This document shows, piece by piece, positions 23,615 through 35,685 of a DNA stretch of 64,000 nt (position 1 is its first letter; every line of letters starts with the position of its first letter). The notes beneath the pieces were generated by a model. It was not told the origin of the DNA, made no database searches, and worked only from the letters and a program-made list of their open reading frames with translations. A program made the position numbers and the translations under genes. Source of the DNA: Arabidopsis thaliana (lineage: Eukaryota > Streptophyta > Magnoliopsida > Brassicales > Brassicaceae). The stretch spans positions 16,105,971 through 16,169,970 of the forward strand of contig NC_003070.9 in the NCBI RefSeq assembly GCF_000001735.4. Reading direction: 5' to 3'.

Positions 23615-25228
23615 ACAACTTTGATCATTTCTTTCTTTATTTTTCACCAAAACAATACTTTGTATCATGAGTTACTTATTCGAAATCGTACTATGCATAC
23701 TTGTTTTTCTCATAAGATTTTCTTGTCTGATGAACAACTATATGTTAAGACTGAGAGAATTGTATTTGAGAAATAACCATTTTATGCTACATGTTAAAAC
23801 GGAATTTATTTGAGCAATGTATGACAAAAGAAATTGTTTGATTTGGTTTACAAATAAAGATGCATGAGTGTGCAACAAAATAATGAAACATTCAATCTAG
23901 AGAAAAGAGATTTGATATTTTCAACTTGATTTCTTTATTGTATGATGGTTGGAATTGATCTTTTTGAATTTCATAATACATATGTAATTTTTTTATATTA
24001 AAAATGAAAAATAAAGAAAGAATAAATTAAAATCAATGTAAGGTATTATACCATATAGTTTTTAAATATTAAAAATTTAGAACCAAACTCTTATGACGAT
24101 TTCTCAATTGAATTTTTAACTTATGCAATAACAACAACAACAAAAAACAACAAAAAAAATGGTAGCAGGCTGATTTTTGAATTGAGTCTACAAAACTTTT
24201 AATGATGTAGGTGAAAAATGAGAAAATTGTACAAAATTTGTTAATTCAATCATTTTCATTGCAGCTCTTCAACCAACTCAGCCTTTTTTTCTCAAGCTTG
24301 TTTCTTTATTAGACTCGAGTTCCATCTTTTGTTCAGCTAGAAATAGCTTCTCTGGTTATTGAACCTATCAGAGCAAGGAATAGTCGTACACATTCTGGAA
24401 GTGAATCAATCAATCATTATAGTGGTGATTTTTTAATCAATGCTTTGGGCAAACTGTGCAAAAAAATAACAAATATAAAGAAAAAACTTTGGTGTATGCC
24501 GATATATTAAATAACAGATAAGTACTCCGTCTCTAACGAAGAAAAATATGTTCATACGATAGCGGCCTTGGCCAAACTAAATATAACTAGTATCCTAACT
24601 AATATGAGTTGTCTCCTATTAGAACTAAATTTATAGTTGTATTCTATTACTGTTTATACAGAGTATAATAACACTCTAATATTTAAAATAGTAAATCATA
24701 TTATCCTAAATTTACGTATATAAGTAATTTACAATTAACATAACACAAAACATCAATAAAAATAGATAATAAGGACATAAAATAAATTGAATCTAAAAAA
24801 ACTAATATTAATTTATGTTGATGTCAAATCCTTTAGGCTGTAAATGCTTTGGTTTATCTTAATATATTCGAATTTCTATATAGATTCTAAAGTATATACT
24901 AACTCCAAAGTATTTTACATAAAATAAGTTTATTTATATATGTTATTTTGAGATAGTGTTATCTAAAATTCAGAGGATTACATAATAAAGATGCAATAAT
25001 CATCAAAAACTATAAACACCGTAACTGTAAAAGTTGAATCATACTGAACCTAACTGGAAAATGATGTAATTCAACTCACACTGTTCACATAGTGCATTTT
25101 CCTACTTATAGAAAGTGTTAGTGTCTTTTCCAACCTCAAATCATCAAACATTCAAAATTACTACACAGATTGTGTGTTTTAATTTGAAACTAAAATTGAC
25201 TTCAACAATTTTATGTCAATCATTAAAA
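23615..25228. other. Intergenic AT-rich region downstream of GAPB
   Basis: The first ~250 bp fit a GAPB 3' UTR (AATAAA-like motifs near 23853). The rest is AT-rich with short A and CAA runs. I see no reading frame with a recognisable domain and no clear transposon ends. Confidence 0.5.
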
Positions 25229-25619
25229 TCAATGACTCAGATAACACAATGGCAAGGAGAACAACATGGTAGAAATTCGTTTAAACAAAACTACATCCAT
25301 CGTTTTTTGTTTTGCTTTTGTAACCATGTAAAATATAACAACGAAGTTAATAAGTAAAATCACAATTCTTGTATGTAAAATTGACAAAATGATGACGCAA
25401 AAATAAAAGTAAAAATGACAAACTTTCAAATCCCAAATATAACAATTTCACTTATGTACACATATAATATTTATCGTATGTGAATATTTTTCATAAGAAA
25501 AAATTATAATTATTTATTTAATTGATGAGGCGGTAGCAAAGACAACAACGTAGCGGTAATTCGTTTAAACAAAACTACATTGTTTTTTGTTTTTGTACCT
25601 ATGTAACATATAACGACAA

Positions 25620-26658
25620 GGATTAATTATGAGAAAAGAACAAAAAAATAAGAAAACTTATAAGATCCGGAACTTTCGTATGTACTTACGAAAACCGGCA
25701 TTTTCCTGTTTTGAAATAAACGGTTCTACCCTTCTATCATTATGTAAAGATAAAGAATAATATATTGTTTCCTTTGTTGGTGATGGCGACGATGGTGAGC
25801 TCCGATAACGGCGACGATGGTGAGCTCTGACAACAGCGACGATGGTGAGCACCGATAATGGCGACGATGGTGAGCTCCGACAACGGCGACGATGGTAACC
25901 TCCGACAATGTCGATGAGCTCCGTTAATAGTAACGACGATGTGGGCAGCGGTGAATCGTGAGAGTGATGGCTCATCTTCTCCCTCCTCTTATCACTCACT
26001 GATTTCTCCGATCTTTGTTTTTATCCAATGATCTCACAACTCTAAAAAAATAGAGGTGAATCGTTATGTAGTGCTAAATAATGCAATTTAAAAATAAATA
26101 TTTCCAGATTACATCTCAAAACATTTATCACTGTGAGTTTGATTTTTGTGCTTGGGTTCCCATTCAAAAATCTTTAGGGTTTTAGTTTTTGATTGAGTTT
26201 CCCTTCCAATAAACAAAATATCGCTAATGGTGTAGAGTGAGGACACAATGAAAAGAATAGCTCCGTTTCGAATACTTAAATTGCATATCTGCTTGAAATC
26301 TGAAATTCTTCTTCTTTACTAGTCATCTTCTTCTTTTTCATTTGCAAGATGATTTTATTTCGTTTAATTCTTTGCTTGGGTTTCATAAATATTATCATCC
26401 TTAGGATTTATTTATCTTGAATCGATGGGTGTTTGTAATAGAATGGATATTTTAGGGTATAAGATTTCTAATTTTTGTTAAAAGATTTGGATTGAAAAGA
26501 AGAAGGACAGGGAAGATGATGATGAAAGAAGAGGGTGAAAATTTTCAAGGTAAAATAGTCAAATCATCATATTAAAAATGCTCTTTTTCAAATCACATAC
26601 GGAAAAGCCTCAAAATCAAAGTTTTTGTCAAAAAAGTACATGTTTTCACAATAACCCT
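25620..26658. mobile_element. Non-autonomous Mutator-like element, 1,039 bp
   Basis: It is bounded by an exact 9-bp direct repeat TAACGACAA (25611-25619 and 26659-26667), the Mutator duplication length. The ends are imperfectly inverted: GGATTAATTATGAGAAAAG inward from the left, AGGGTTATTGTGAAAACATG inward from the right. The interior carries a 25-bp minisatellite and gene-like unannotated sequence (26120-26530), perhaps captured host DNA. No transposase is encoded. The weak inverted repeats are the least secure part of the call. Confidence 0.65.
25785..25909. repeat. 25-bp minisatellite, five copies
   Basis: The unit GGCGACGATGGTGAGCTCCGA plus four further bases repeats five times with few changes. 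It is far more GC-rich than the surroundings. The minus-strand translation gives a HHRRHH/SPSS-rich peptide that is a by-product of the repeat. Confidence 0.95.
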
Positions 26659-27483
26659 TAACGACAAAGTTACTAGGTCAAATCACAATTAGTGTATGTA
26701 AAAATGACATATTGTTCACGCAAAAAAGAAATGACAGACTGTTAAGTATCAAATATAACAATTTCACTGTACACATATAACATTTATGGTATGTAGAAAA
26801 ACTTTTATAAGAAAGAAATCTAATCATTTATTTTATTGTTAAAATCTTTATGTGAAAAAAATCTAATCATATATTTAATTGATGACGCTGTGACAAAGTG
26901 AACAACGTGGTGGTATTTCGTTTAAACAATGATCTACATCCCTTTTTGGCTCTTGGACCCATGTAACTTATAAAGAAAAAATTACGGGATCAAATCACAA
27001 TTATTGTATGTAAAAATGACAGACTGTCAAACACCAAATATTATAATTTCATTTATTTACACATAGCATATATGGTACGTAGAAAACCTTTTATAAGAAA
27101 AAAATATAATCATTTATTTTATTTTATGTAGAAAATCTTTTATAAGAAAAAAATATAATCAATTTTTGTTTTATGTGCACATAAAACATTTATTGTATGT
27201 AGAAAATCTTTTACAAAATATAATTAATTATTGTATGTAAAATGACAGTTGTATAGAAACCAAATCTATATAAGATGCACTAACCTGATGATGAATTGAT
27301 AATCTATACTCCATTCTTTGGTTGTGAGTAAAAAAAAAAAAGTTAGACTTTGCAAATTCTATATCTTATCACAATGGCAAGTCTATGACTAATTTCTTTA
27401 TACAATTCTTACCTCTTAGCTCATACTTTCAAATCTAATTGTTTTTTGTTTCTGTTTCGTGTCAGGCAAGTAACTGTGAGAAA

Positions 27484-29486
27484 ATGCTTAGCAAAATTAA
27501 GATTCCTCTACCAGATATGCTCGTAAGTTTTTGCCCATCATTTTTAAGTGAAAACAATACCTAAAGTTTCTGCAACATTTGGTATTGTTAGTATTTAAAT
27601 AATATTTGTGTAACAATAACATTTTGCATCACTTTTTATCCTTTTTGTAATCTTAGAATGCAGTTCTAGATTTGGATTCTTCAGCTGTGATCATTGACCA
27701 GATTAAAAATCTAATCAAAATCTGTTGGAGCAAGGAAGAAATGGATCGGTTAAGGGTAATCTTTACAACAATATTTTCGTAATTACGAATATCTCAACTG
27801 GTCGTCTGAACTCTAAAGCTAACTCATGTTGTGTTTACAGAATTCTGCTGGTGGTGACAAGGAAGTGCTTGGAAAGTGTGAAGAGGTTTTGCTTCACTTC
27901 TTAAAGCCATAAATGTTATTTATTCATCATATGTGCTTTGATCCCTAACTATGCAAATGTTACAGATTTTCGGGGAACTAATGATGGTTCCGCGGATAGA
28001 ACCAAAATTACGAGTGTTTGCTTTTAAGGTTGAGTATCCTTCCAGGGTGAGTGACTTAAAAATGTGGATGCATACGATAATCGCTGCTACTAAAGAGGTA
28101 TGCATAGAGACAGACCCGGTTCAGTTAATTATTGGGCTCAGTTTTCAATAGTTTAAAAAAAAAAATGATGTATATAAACAGAATTCAAATTTTTTGAGCC
28201 TTTTCTAATTTGTTTTTAATACAAACGGGTCTAAATTCTGAAGAAAAATGTCAAAATTATATTAGACCCTCTTTAACTGGAGCAGTTGAACAGCCCAATA
28301 ACTGGACCTGAGGGTGACATTTTTCTGTGCATGGTAATATATATAGCTATGTCCATCTTGGTAATTAAGTAATCGTATTTCATGTACTAGATAACGGGAT
28401 CTGTGAAGTTGTTTCGGATTATGCAAACAAGTTTAACAATGCAAGTTCTAAGAGGTATCATGTATTGTTGTATTGATTTCCAATTTTTCATAACTTTTAA
28501 TATTTTGTAGCATCTATTTGTTGATGTAGTAAGTGGGCCTTGTGTTGTGTGTTGCAGGTTCTAATGTGGAGTGTGGACTGGATAGTCTTGTTAAGTTATG
28601 TGATAATGTGTATTTGATGCATGACTTTTGCAAGGTAACAAATACTCTTGTGTAACATATGGTTAATGCGGTAATTTGCGTAAGTTGCTTAACGTCTTAA
28701 CTATCTTCTTACGGGTTTAGCTTGTTGGTGAAAAAATGCCGAAGCTGCTGGATTTTGGTAATGACCTTGTTCACTTAGAAGCTGCATCGAGGGTATGCTT
28801 TTTGTTGTGATATAACTCATGGTTGCTTCTTTTGCTCTAGTTCCCAACTCTCCTTTACTTGTGCTGAAAATTACAGATTGAATTGGAAACCATTACTAAT
28901 AAGATGCAAGAGTTATTCGACATCGAGGAAGAGGTGAATGATGAGTTCCTAGCTTCAGAAAATGATGGTGCTAATTTTGTGGGCTACCGAAACGTAAGCC
29001 ACATGAATAAAGAGTTAAGAAAAGGTCTTTGTAGCATCTTCTAATCCGATCTTCATGTTTTTAGGTGGTGCATGATTTTCTTTGTACGATTGACGGCGAC
29101 AAGCAGTTGCTAAATATCTTATACGCAGAAGTGGTAACCTATATAACTCTCGGTTAGACCTTGAAGGACATGTATATCATGCTCAAAACCTATATTTACT
29201 TTGTAACTCACAGGGAGGACTTGTAAATTCCTACATAGCTGAGTATCCAAGTGGTGTTCGCTTCAAGGAAGGTACCATCACATCTACTGTCTATTGTACT
29301 CATGTCTACATTTCGCGGTTCTCATTTCTACTCTGGCTATTCTCCCTATCTGCAGCGACCAACATCCTGACCCGTTTCGTGGAAACGTTCTACAAGTCTC
29401 GCGAGGAGATTGAAAGACAAGCCGAGGCTGAGAAGGAGATACTGGAGAAAAGAAAAATGAACATCAAACAAAATGGGAACCTCTAA
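27484..29486 (+). CDS. FH12: Short formin, FH2 domain without N-terminal lasso (At1g42980-like)
   Basis: Eleven exons with GT-AG borders (27484-27522, 27657-27755, 27841-27885, 27966-28097, 28391-28454, 28558-28634, 28721-28792, 28877-28993, 29065-29133, 29214-29271, 29356-29486) give 300 residues. The peptide is FH2: MLSKIKIPLPDML, VPRIEPKLRVFAFKVEY, SDLKMWMHTIIAATKE, HDFCKLVGEKMPKLLDFGND and the closing TRFVETFYKSREEIERQAEAE. FH2 domains nucleate and cap actin filaments as dimers. The N-terminal lasso that closes the dimer, the FH1 proline region and any membrane anchor are absent. The usual GNALNQGT-type block is also degenerate. The donor after exon 3 (GTTTTG) is weak. Function as a normal formin is doubtful. 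Confidence 0.88.
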
Positions 29487-30091
29487 AGAACCGTAGCTAG
29501 TTTCATCGACAACTTCTATGCTGCTTAGATGGAACTGCAAACTATCTATCATCTCTTCTCTAGTGCTTATGTACTAGAAAATATTTGAACTTTTTTACAA
29601 TTCGAAGTTTTACCTTATCTTCATTGTTCTAATAAAACTATCTGTTCGTTTTTTTTTACCTGCCTACGCATCCGTACCAAACATTTTACAAACAAAAATC
29701 TCTGTGACAATCCCAAAGATTGGCTCGTCTGAACCCTAAATAATATCTGATGACAAAAAAAAAAAAAAAAAAAACTGTGATAATGTCAAATGAAGCAAAC
29801 ATGTAAAAACTAGCATGAGGAAAAGCTTTATCAATGTTAATCAACCTAATGAATTGTTATCTAGTAATTAGAAGTGATATTACCTGAAGTTATGCCTCAA
29901 AATCAACATTTTAAAGGCAGAAGCATTATTAGATAGATATCATCCATAACCATAAGACCCACATTCACTGTTAACTTATCGATATTAGACAGAAAACTTT
30001 CAACAGCGAAATACAAAACAAGAGAGAGAAAACTAAAAGACACTCATCTACAACTCAAAATGCGCAAAAGAAGCAGTTAAAAAAGGCGTTG
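29487..30091. other. Convergent 3' region between FH12 and bZIP60
   Basis: About 600 bp between two convergent genes. It holds a poly(A) run at 29756-29774 and AATAAAA at 29631. No further gene or repeat is visible. Confidence 0.6.
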
Positions 30092-31489
30092 TCACGCCGC
30101 AAGGGTTAAGATTTGGTATTTCATCCTAGGCCTCGAACCCTTACATCTCCGACTAACGCCGGTATAAGACGGTTTGCTACTACTCCCGAGCCCGTTTAGA
30201 ACCAGCTTTTCTGGTTCTGGACGTAGGAGGCAACACTTTGTGTGGGACATATAAGGGAATAGGCAAATGAAGTTTACTCCCAGAAGCCAAAGCAGGGAAC
30301 CCAACAGCAGGGATTCCAACAAGAGCACAGCAGACTCCTGCTTCGACATCATGGTAGTATTATTGCCATTACCCTTTTGCAAACAGTAACGTAGAGACTG
30401 GTTTTCAGCAACGAAGCACTCAAGCATACGTCCTAGTCTCAAGCATTCTCTTTCGAGATACTTACTCTTCTTCTCTAAATCTTGTACATATTCCTTCTTC
30501 CTCTCTCTCGATCTAACCGCCGCATCTCTATTTCTTACTCTCCTGAACCACAATCACATCCCAATTATCAAACCTCAGTTTCTTTTCATAGCATAAAAGG
30601 CTTTAACAATCTTAAGTTAACCAAAATACACATACCTATGTTTGAACATAATCAGCTCATGAATATTAACACAAGATTAACAATAATTAAAGGCAACCAA
30701 AATTTAAACAGTCATTTACTTAAATGATTAGTTCTCAATGTTGTTATCAAAACAATAACACACTTATAGCAATCTAAATGAAACAAAAATCAACATCACT
30801 CATAATCAATCAACTCTTCAACGTCACACATACATAAACATAATAACATGAACATATCACAAGATACGCAAGCAAAATTTAAACACTCGTTTCTCAAATC
30901 TTCACTGTTACACATACGTATCTCCTAGTTCTCAATGTTGTTCTCAAAGCATAACACACTTTTAACAATCTTAATGAAACCAAAATCAACACAAACATAC
31001 AAAATCCATCCATAAACCCTAACTTTTCAAACAAGAGTAAAATTAGATATACCTTCTTCGTTTTTTAGCCACAGCATCATCGTCTCCTTCTTCGTCATCA
31101 TCATCATGAATCTCGCTACCAGAATCATTAGACTTCTTCTCAACAACCAAATCCGAATTCTCCTTCCCGGAATCATCAGCGGCGGCGGGAGAATCGACGG
31201 TTAGAACTTTATCAGCCGCCAAATCAACGGAGCCAGAATCGCTAGTTGGATAATCAACGAGTAGATCCGCTATGAAATCTGAAACCGATTGCTGATCCAA
31301 TTCCACAAAACTCTCCTCTTGATGATTCTCATCGTTCATCAATTGATTCTCGATTTCTCCGATCCATGAATCCGGTGAAGACTGAAGAAAATCCTCCGCC
31401 GGAAGAGAATCAATTACGATTGAAGGATCGAAATCGAAGAAGAAATCTTCATCTCCGAGTAAATCTATGCTTCCAAATTCCTCCGCCAT
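30092..31489 (-). CDS. bZIP60: bZIP60, IRE1-activated unfolded-protein-response transcription factor
   Basis: Two exons on the minus strand (31489-31053 and 30542-30092) encode 295 residues, the known length. An acidic N terminus is followed by a basic region (RRRVRNRDAAVRSRERKKE) and a leucine zipper (YVQDLEKKSKYLERECLRLGRML). A membrane span (about LLLESLLLGSLLWLLGVNFICLF) and a lumenal tail come after. The unspliced protein is anchored in the ER membrane. During ER stress IRE1 removes 23 nt of mRNA, shifting the frame so the span is lost and the protein enters the nucleus to activate chaperone genes. Start choice: an upstream in-frame ATG at 31513 exists, but the MAEEFGS start at 31489 is the accepted one and has better context. 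Confidence 0.97.
30308..30330 (-). other. bZIP60: IRE1-excised 23-nt segment in bZIP60 mRNA
   Basis: On the minus strand two CTGCTG hexamers (30333-30328 and 30310-30305) stand exactly 23 nt apart, and cleavage after the first CTG of each removes 30330-30308. CNG|CNG loop cleavage is the established IRE1 site type. Removing 23 nt shifts the frame directly before the transmembrane span and gives a basic C terminus ending in a stop within the same exon. Exact cut positions are deduced from the hexamer pair and my memory of the published 23-nt length. Confidence 0.85.
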
Positions 31490-31830
31490 GGTCAAAAAAA
31501 AAAAAATATACAAAGAAGAAAAAAAAAAGCGAATTTAATTTAAGAAATTGGAAGAGAGATGAGTTATATAGGAACTGTGTTTGAGACTTTTCTAAATTTC
31601 TTTGCGACCAAGTAAATGTGTAGAAAAAGAGTCAGCATGACACGTGTTGATTATGGACGCGTTTTTTGAATTTTTAGCCAATGATGTGATGGAGTGTACT
31701 GTGTTATAGTGTTTCTGTTAGCAGAGGATTATTGTTTTTATGTGCCGTCACACAACCAATGAGAAGGCTTCAAGCTGGAAGAATAGGATCACAGCCGAAC
31801 ACGTGTACTCAGTGAAGTGTTCGTGTGATT
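31490..31830 (-). promoter_or_regulatory. bZIP60 upstream region with bZIP-type motifs
   Basis: Reading upstream from the start there is a CACGTG G-box (31641-31646), an ACGCGT (about 31657), CCAAT boxes (about 31678 and 31755) and another CACGTG (about 31800). These resemble the building blocks of ER-stress elements (CCAAT, CACG, ACGCG cores), but I do not see a full CCAAT-N10-CACG element that I can vouch for. Known biology includes induction of bZIP60 by ER stress. Confidence 0.45.
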
Positions 31831-33560
31831 AATAACTCGGTTCTAATTCACTTCTTTTCTCTTGGTTTGATTTTCTTATTTTCGGTACAGTTATGTAAAC
31901 CAGTTAGCTATAGTCAAAACGATGTACATGTAGTTGAGATGGACAATGAGACCAAGGAGAGCAAGGCTTCTTTGACCATTTCTCAGAAATCAATCAAAAT
32001 TCTTCAGTCCCTTTTTCTCTTTGTCACCGTCAACATCTTCCACGATTGAATCTTTGTTCTCCGAGAGGACTTTTCTTCCTTCGTGACCATCTTCTAGACT
32101 TTGAAAGTTATCAATTTGTTAATTAAAATCATATATTATATTGTCAATTTATGTTACATTCTGGATTATCTTCCTTATTCAATTTTAAATGAGTGATTAA
32201 TCTTCATTCAATCTCACATGAATGAATTTGTAAAATTTTCAGTTCTCTAGCAGATGAGTGAACTAATTATATATGTGAAAGTTGATCTACTATTTTCATA
32301 TGAATGTCACGTTATTATTTAATTATTTTCTATGTGTTCATTCAATAATTAATGTAAGATTTACATTTATTATTAATTATTTATCTTTAATTGTATCAAT
32401 TCTAAATTTATTTTTGTTATTATATGTATTTTAAAGAATAAATATATTTTACTATTTTCTTCATACTCATTTAAGGTTTATTTGCTAATGTTTTGTAGTC
32501 ATAACTTAAAATAGGAATAGATATTACTATAGTGAATTAGCTAATGGTTTGGTAGCTTATTATCATTAATCTCTATCTAAATAATATAATACAGAGGATG
32601 AGGAGTATACAGAGATCCATCCTCAAATTCCTGATGTTTATATATTTCCAACATTAACATCTATTAAATTGTTTTACGATGAAAATTATTTCAAGATTGT
32701 GTGAATAATTACACTTTTTCAAAAAGTACTTAAAAAGTAGTTTAACATTAAAAGCAGTTGATGATTATATATTTTTCAATAAAATGTTAAATTATATTTT
32801 AAAAAAAGTAGATAAAGTGCAATTTCAATTAGAAACGAATAGAAGACAAGTTTTAAACACCAATAGAAATATTAAAAAGCTAGATGATGTTAGTTTTAAC
32901 TTCTGGACAAAAACCAAATTTGGAGGTCGTATCTCTTGTCCCCAAGAAGTCTGATTGATGAGATTTGATTTTGGACTTGCTTATCAACCGAACTTGTCAA
33001 TAATAGCATTAGTAATTATAATTTTAGTAACACATTATTTACATTAATTATAATTTTAGGACAATTGTATTAACCTGACTTGTGATCTAATGACGTGGTT
33101 CATAAAGTCACTTATCGAAAGTTAATAGTGTATATTTTCTATGATATAGTTCTTTTATAATGCTAATTAAATACCTATGAAGAAATATAAGGATTGCAAA
33201 TTTTGTAATTAAACTAATAGAGAGGACTCTAACAAAGCTATTTAACTACGTAAAGCATATATTTCCTTTTGTATATTACTTTTTTGTTTGTATGTAAGCG
33301 GGAATACTTACCACATGTACTACAATTCCTTGTTCACCAAACTTCAAATAACTTCCCCAACGTCCTAAGTAACATCTTTAAAATTTGAAGAACATGATAG
33401 CGAGGGAAACTAAATTCAACGTGAATTTATTTTACTTGGTTTTACTCTACTTTTGTTACTACCAAGGTGAATTTGATTTAAACCTAGTTCAAAGTCACTT
33501 TTTTCTAGCCTAGCTCAAATTATATAAATTGTGCAATGTTGTAATTGTCCTAGTCTAATT
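31831..33560. other. AT-rich intergenic region
   Basis: No gene or terminal repeat recognised. The frame at 31825-32049 has no domain. Sequence is strongly AT-biased, typical of Arabidopsis spacer. Confidence 0.5.
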
Positions 33561-34400
33561 ATCATCACGTTTTTTAAATTTTAGTATTGATTTCACATGT
33601 CTTAATTTTAAATTTTATTTGATGATATATTATTTGACATAGTATAAATTTCTTTTTAACACGCGTTAAAAGCAATAATTTTCTTAAAAATATTTAACCA
33701 AATTTAGCTTGTATTATACAAAAATAAAATGAGTAATATCACTACCTAACTATACTTTAGGTTTTTATTATCAAAATTTATATATGACATTTTATTATCA
33801 AAATCTATATATGACATTTTGTACATATAGTGGTTCATTTCTCACACAAGTTCTTTTAAATTTATTTTAAATTTAGTATAGATTTCACGTAACGGTTTTA
33901 AGAAGATATTCCTATTTTGTTTGACTATATTATTTGATATAATATCACTTTCTTTTTGACACGCGTCAAAAATAATAATTTCCATTAAAATCATTTGACC
34001 ACTTTTAACTCTTGTTGGATTATCTACCAAATATAATTGATGTTATATAGCTATTTTATATCAAAGTCATTTTTTGGAAAAACAGGGGCTTTTAGTTAAA
34101 TAAAAAAACTAGAGGACCTATAAGTAAAAATATTATAATATATAATAACATAAAAAGATAAGTAATTAACATGAGTACTATGAAAAAAAATCACACAAGC
34201 AATAAGAATTAGTAAATCATTTGTCAATCATGGTATTAATAACACATTATTTACATAAATTTTATTTTTCTTATATCTAACACGCGTCAGAAAAGATAAC
34301 TGTTGTCAATATATTTATTTTACTAATTTTAACAAATAATTTATTATCTACCAAATAAAATGACAACAAAATAAAAATCTAGATCTAAATACAGCAAACC
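33560..34400. repeat. Three diverged ~300-bp repeats with an ACACGCGT core
   Basis: Copies centre on ACGCGT at 33661, 33961 and 34282. Each has TTCTTTTT/TTCTTATA followed by ACACGCGTYARAA, an AATAATTTTC-like stretch, then a TTT-ACC/ACAA-TTT-TT block and a TTATC(T)ACCAAATA segment. Spacing is 300 and 321 bp. Diverged, non-coding. They lie 0.5-1.3 kb upstream of the PLATZ gene. Confidence 0.7.
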
Positions 34401-34599
34401 AAATAAAACCAAAGCAAAATTGATGAGAAAAAATGCTCTTTTTCACAAAACTAGGGGGTTTTGAGATTATAAAATAAATAAAGAGTCTAAATGTAAAGTT
34501 ATTATAACAATATGGAAGAAAATATAAATAAAAATAAGTAACAAAAAGTAAAAAAGGCCGACCTTTTCAGTGTCTTATAAATTTCTCCATCGTCTTCTT

Positions 34600-34845
34600 C
34601 TTCTTCTTCTTCTTCGTCTTCTCTCTGTAAACCCCCACACAAACCTGTGGCCGCTATATTCTCCATTTTCTCAGTAACCATCTCTGTTTTTTTCTCTGTT
34701 TCTCAGATTAAGTTTCGTGTGTCAAACAGATCAAAACCCAAACAATGGTTATTCCTCTGTTTTTTTCAGAATTTTTCAATCGATGTTATTTTATAGAAAT
34801 TGATTCATGGGTCTGTGTTATTTTCAGGTGAGTTCCATTGTAAAA
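34600..34845 (+). promoter_or_regulatory. PLATZ gene leader with CT-rich microsatellite
   Basis: A (TTC)n run (34595-34625) and CTCTCTGT-rich leader precede the gene, which is common in Arabidopsis 5' UTRs. A TTTTCAG at 34822-34828 just before the coding start suggests a 5' UTR intron. Confidence 0.4.
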
Positions 34846-35685
34846 ATGGAGAACGACGACGTAATGACTCCGCCATGGCTAACACCAATGCTTCGAGCTG
34901 ATTACTTCGTGACTTGTTCGATTCATTCACAATCGAGTAAAAGTGAATGTAATCTGTTTTGTTTGGATTGTTCAGGCAATGCCTTTTGTTCTTCTTGTCT
35001 CGCTCATCACAGAACCCATCGTGTTATCCAGGTTTGGTTTTCAATTTTTCATTACCCATCTATCTCTCAGGAATTTTGTCGAACACGTTTGTTTAATGAA
35101 CCTAATTCTATGTTTTTTTTTTGTTGTTGTTACAGATTCGACGATCGTCGTATCATAATGTGGTGAGAGTGAGTGAGATTCAAAAACATATTGATATCTC
35201 TTGTATTCAGACTTATGTTATCAATAGTGCTAAGATCTTCTTCTTAAACGCGAGACCTCAATGTCGAACTGGTAAAAGCTTAAACAAAACATGTCAGATC
35301 TGTTCTCGTAACCTTCTCGATTCGTTCCTGTTCTGTTCTCTTGCTTGTAAGGTAAATGCTGCAATGTTGTGGTCTTTCTTCAAACTCAAGTTTGATTATA
35401 TAGGTTTCTTGATTGTTTCTTATTGGTCTAAAATAGCTTGAAGGTGTGAAGAATGGAGAGGATCCAAACCTGACTTTATTTCATAGTGGAAAGAGTGATG
35501 ACTCGTCGAAGATCATCAATACCGGGATTTGTAGCCGTTTGATCGACGGGATCTCGATTGCGGTTGACGACCAACGCAGCGAAACCGCGGGTGTGTTATC
35601 TCCAGAGACACCTTCAATAGAAAGCCACCGGAATTACCCAATGAAGAGTAGAAGAAAGGGTATACCTCAACGAGCACCTTTCTAA
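34846..35685 (+). CDS. PLATZ zinc-binding transcription factor (At1g43000-like)
   Basis: Three exons (34846-35031, 35136-35351, 35437-35685) give 216 residues. The zinc-binding region starts near residue 24: C-x2-H (CSIH), then CLDC, CSSC and HHRTH, continuing in exon 2 with the PLATZ core [20 protein letters not shown] and a second Cys cluster ([24 protein letters not shown]). PLATZ proteins are plant-specific, bind A/T-rich DNA and generally repress or modulate transcription. The tail is Ser/Thr/Pro-rich and ends in a basic [12 protein letters not shown] stretch seen in several family members. The gene looks intact. Confidence 0.95.

Larger units (their letters stand above)
25229..27250. 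repeat. Degenerate block repeated three times, split by a MULE-like insert
   Basis: A block containing CACAATT-TTGTATGTAAAA-TGACA, then AATATAACAATTTCACTTATGTACACATATAA, then TTCGTTTAAACAA and CATGTAACATATAA occurs around 25229-25619, 26659-27000 and, shorter, 26990-27240. The copies have diverged by many substitutions and indels. The first two are separated by the insertion at 25620-26658. No coding capacity. The origin is unclear. Confidence 0.6.

Noticed and set aside
25658..25999. 113-codon minus-strand frame rich in His, Arg and Ser-Pro
   Set aside because: Produced by translation of the 25-bp minisatellite; no start context or homology.
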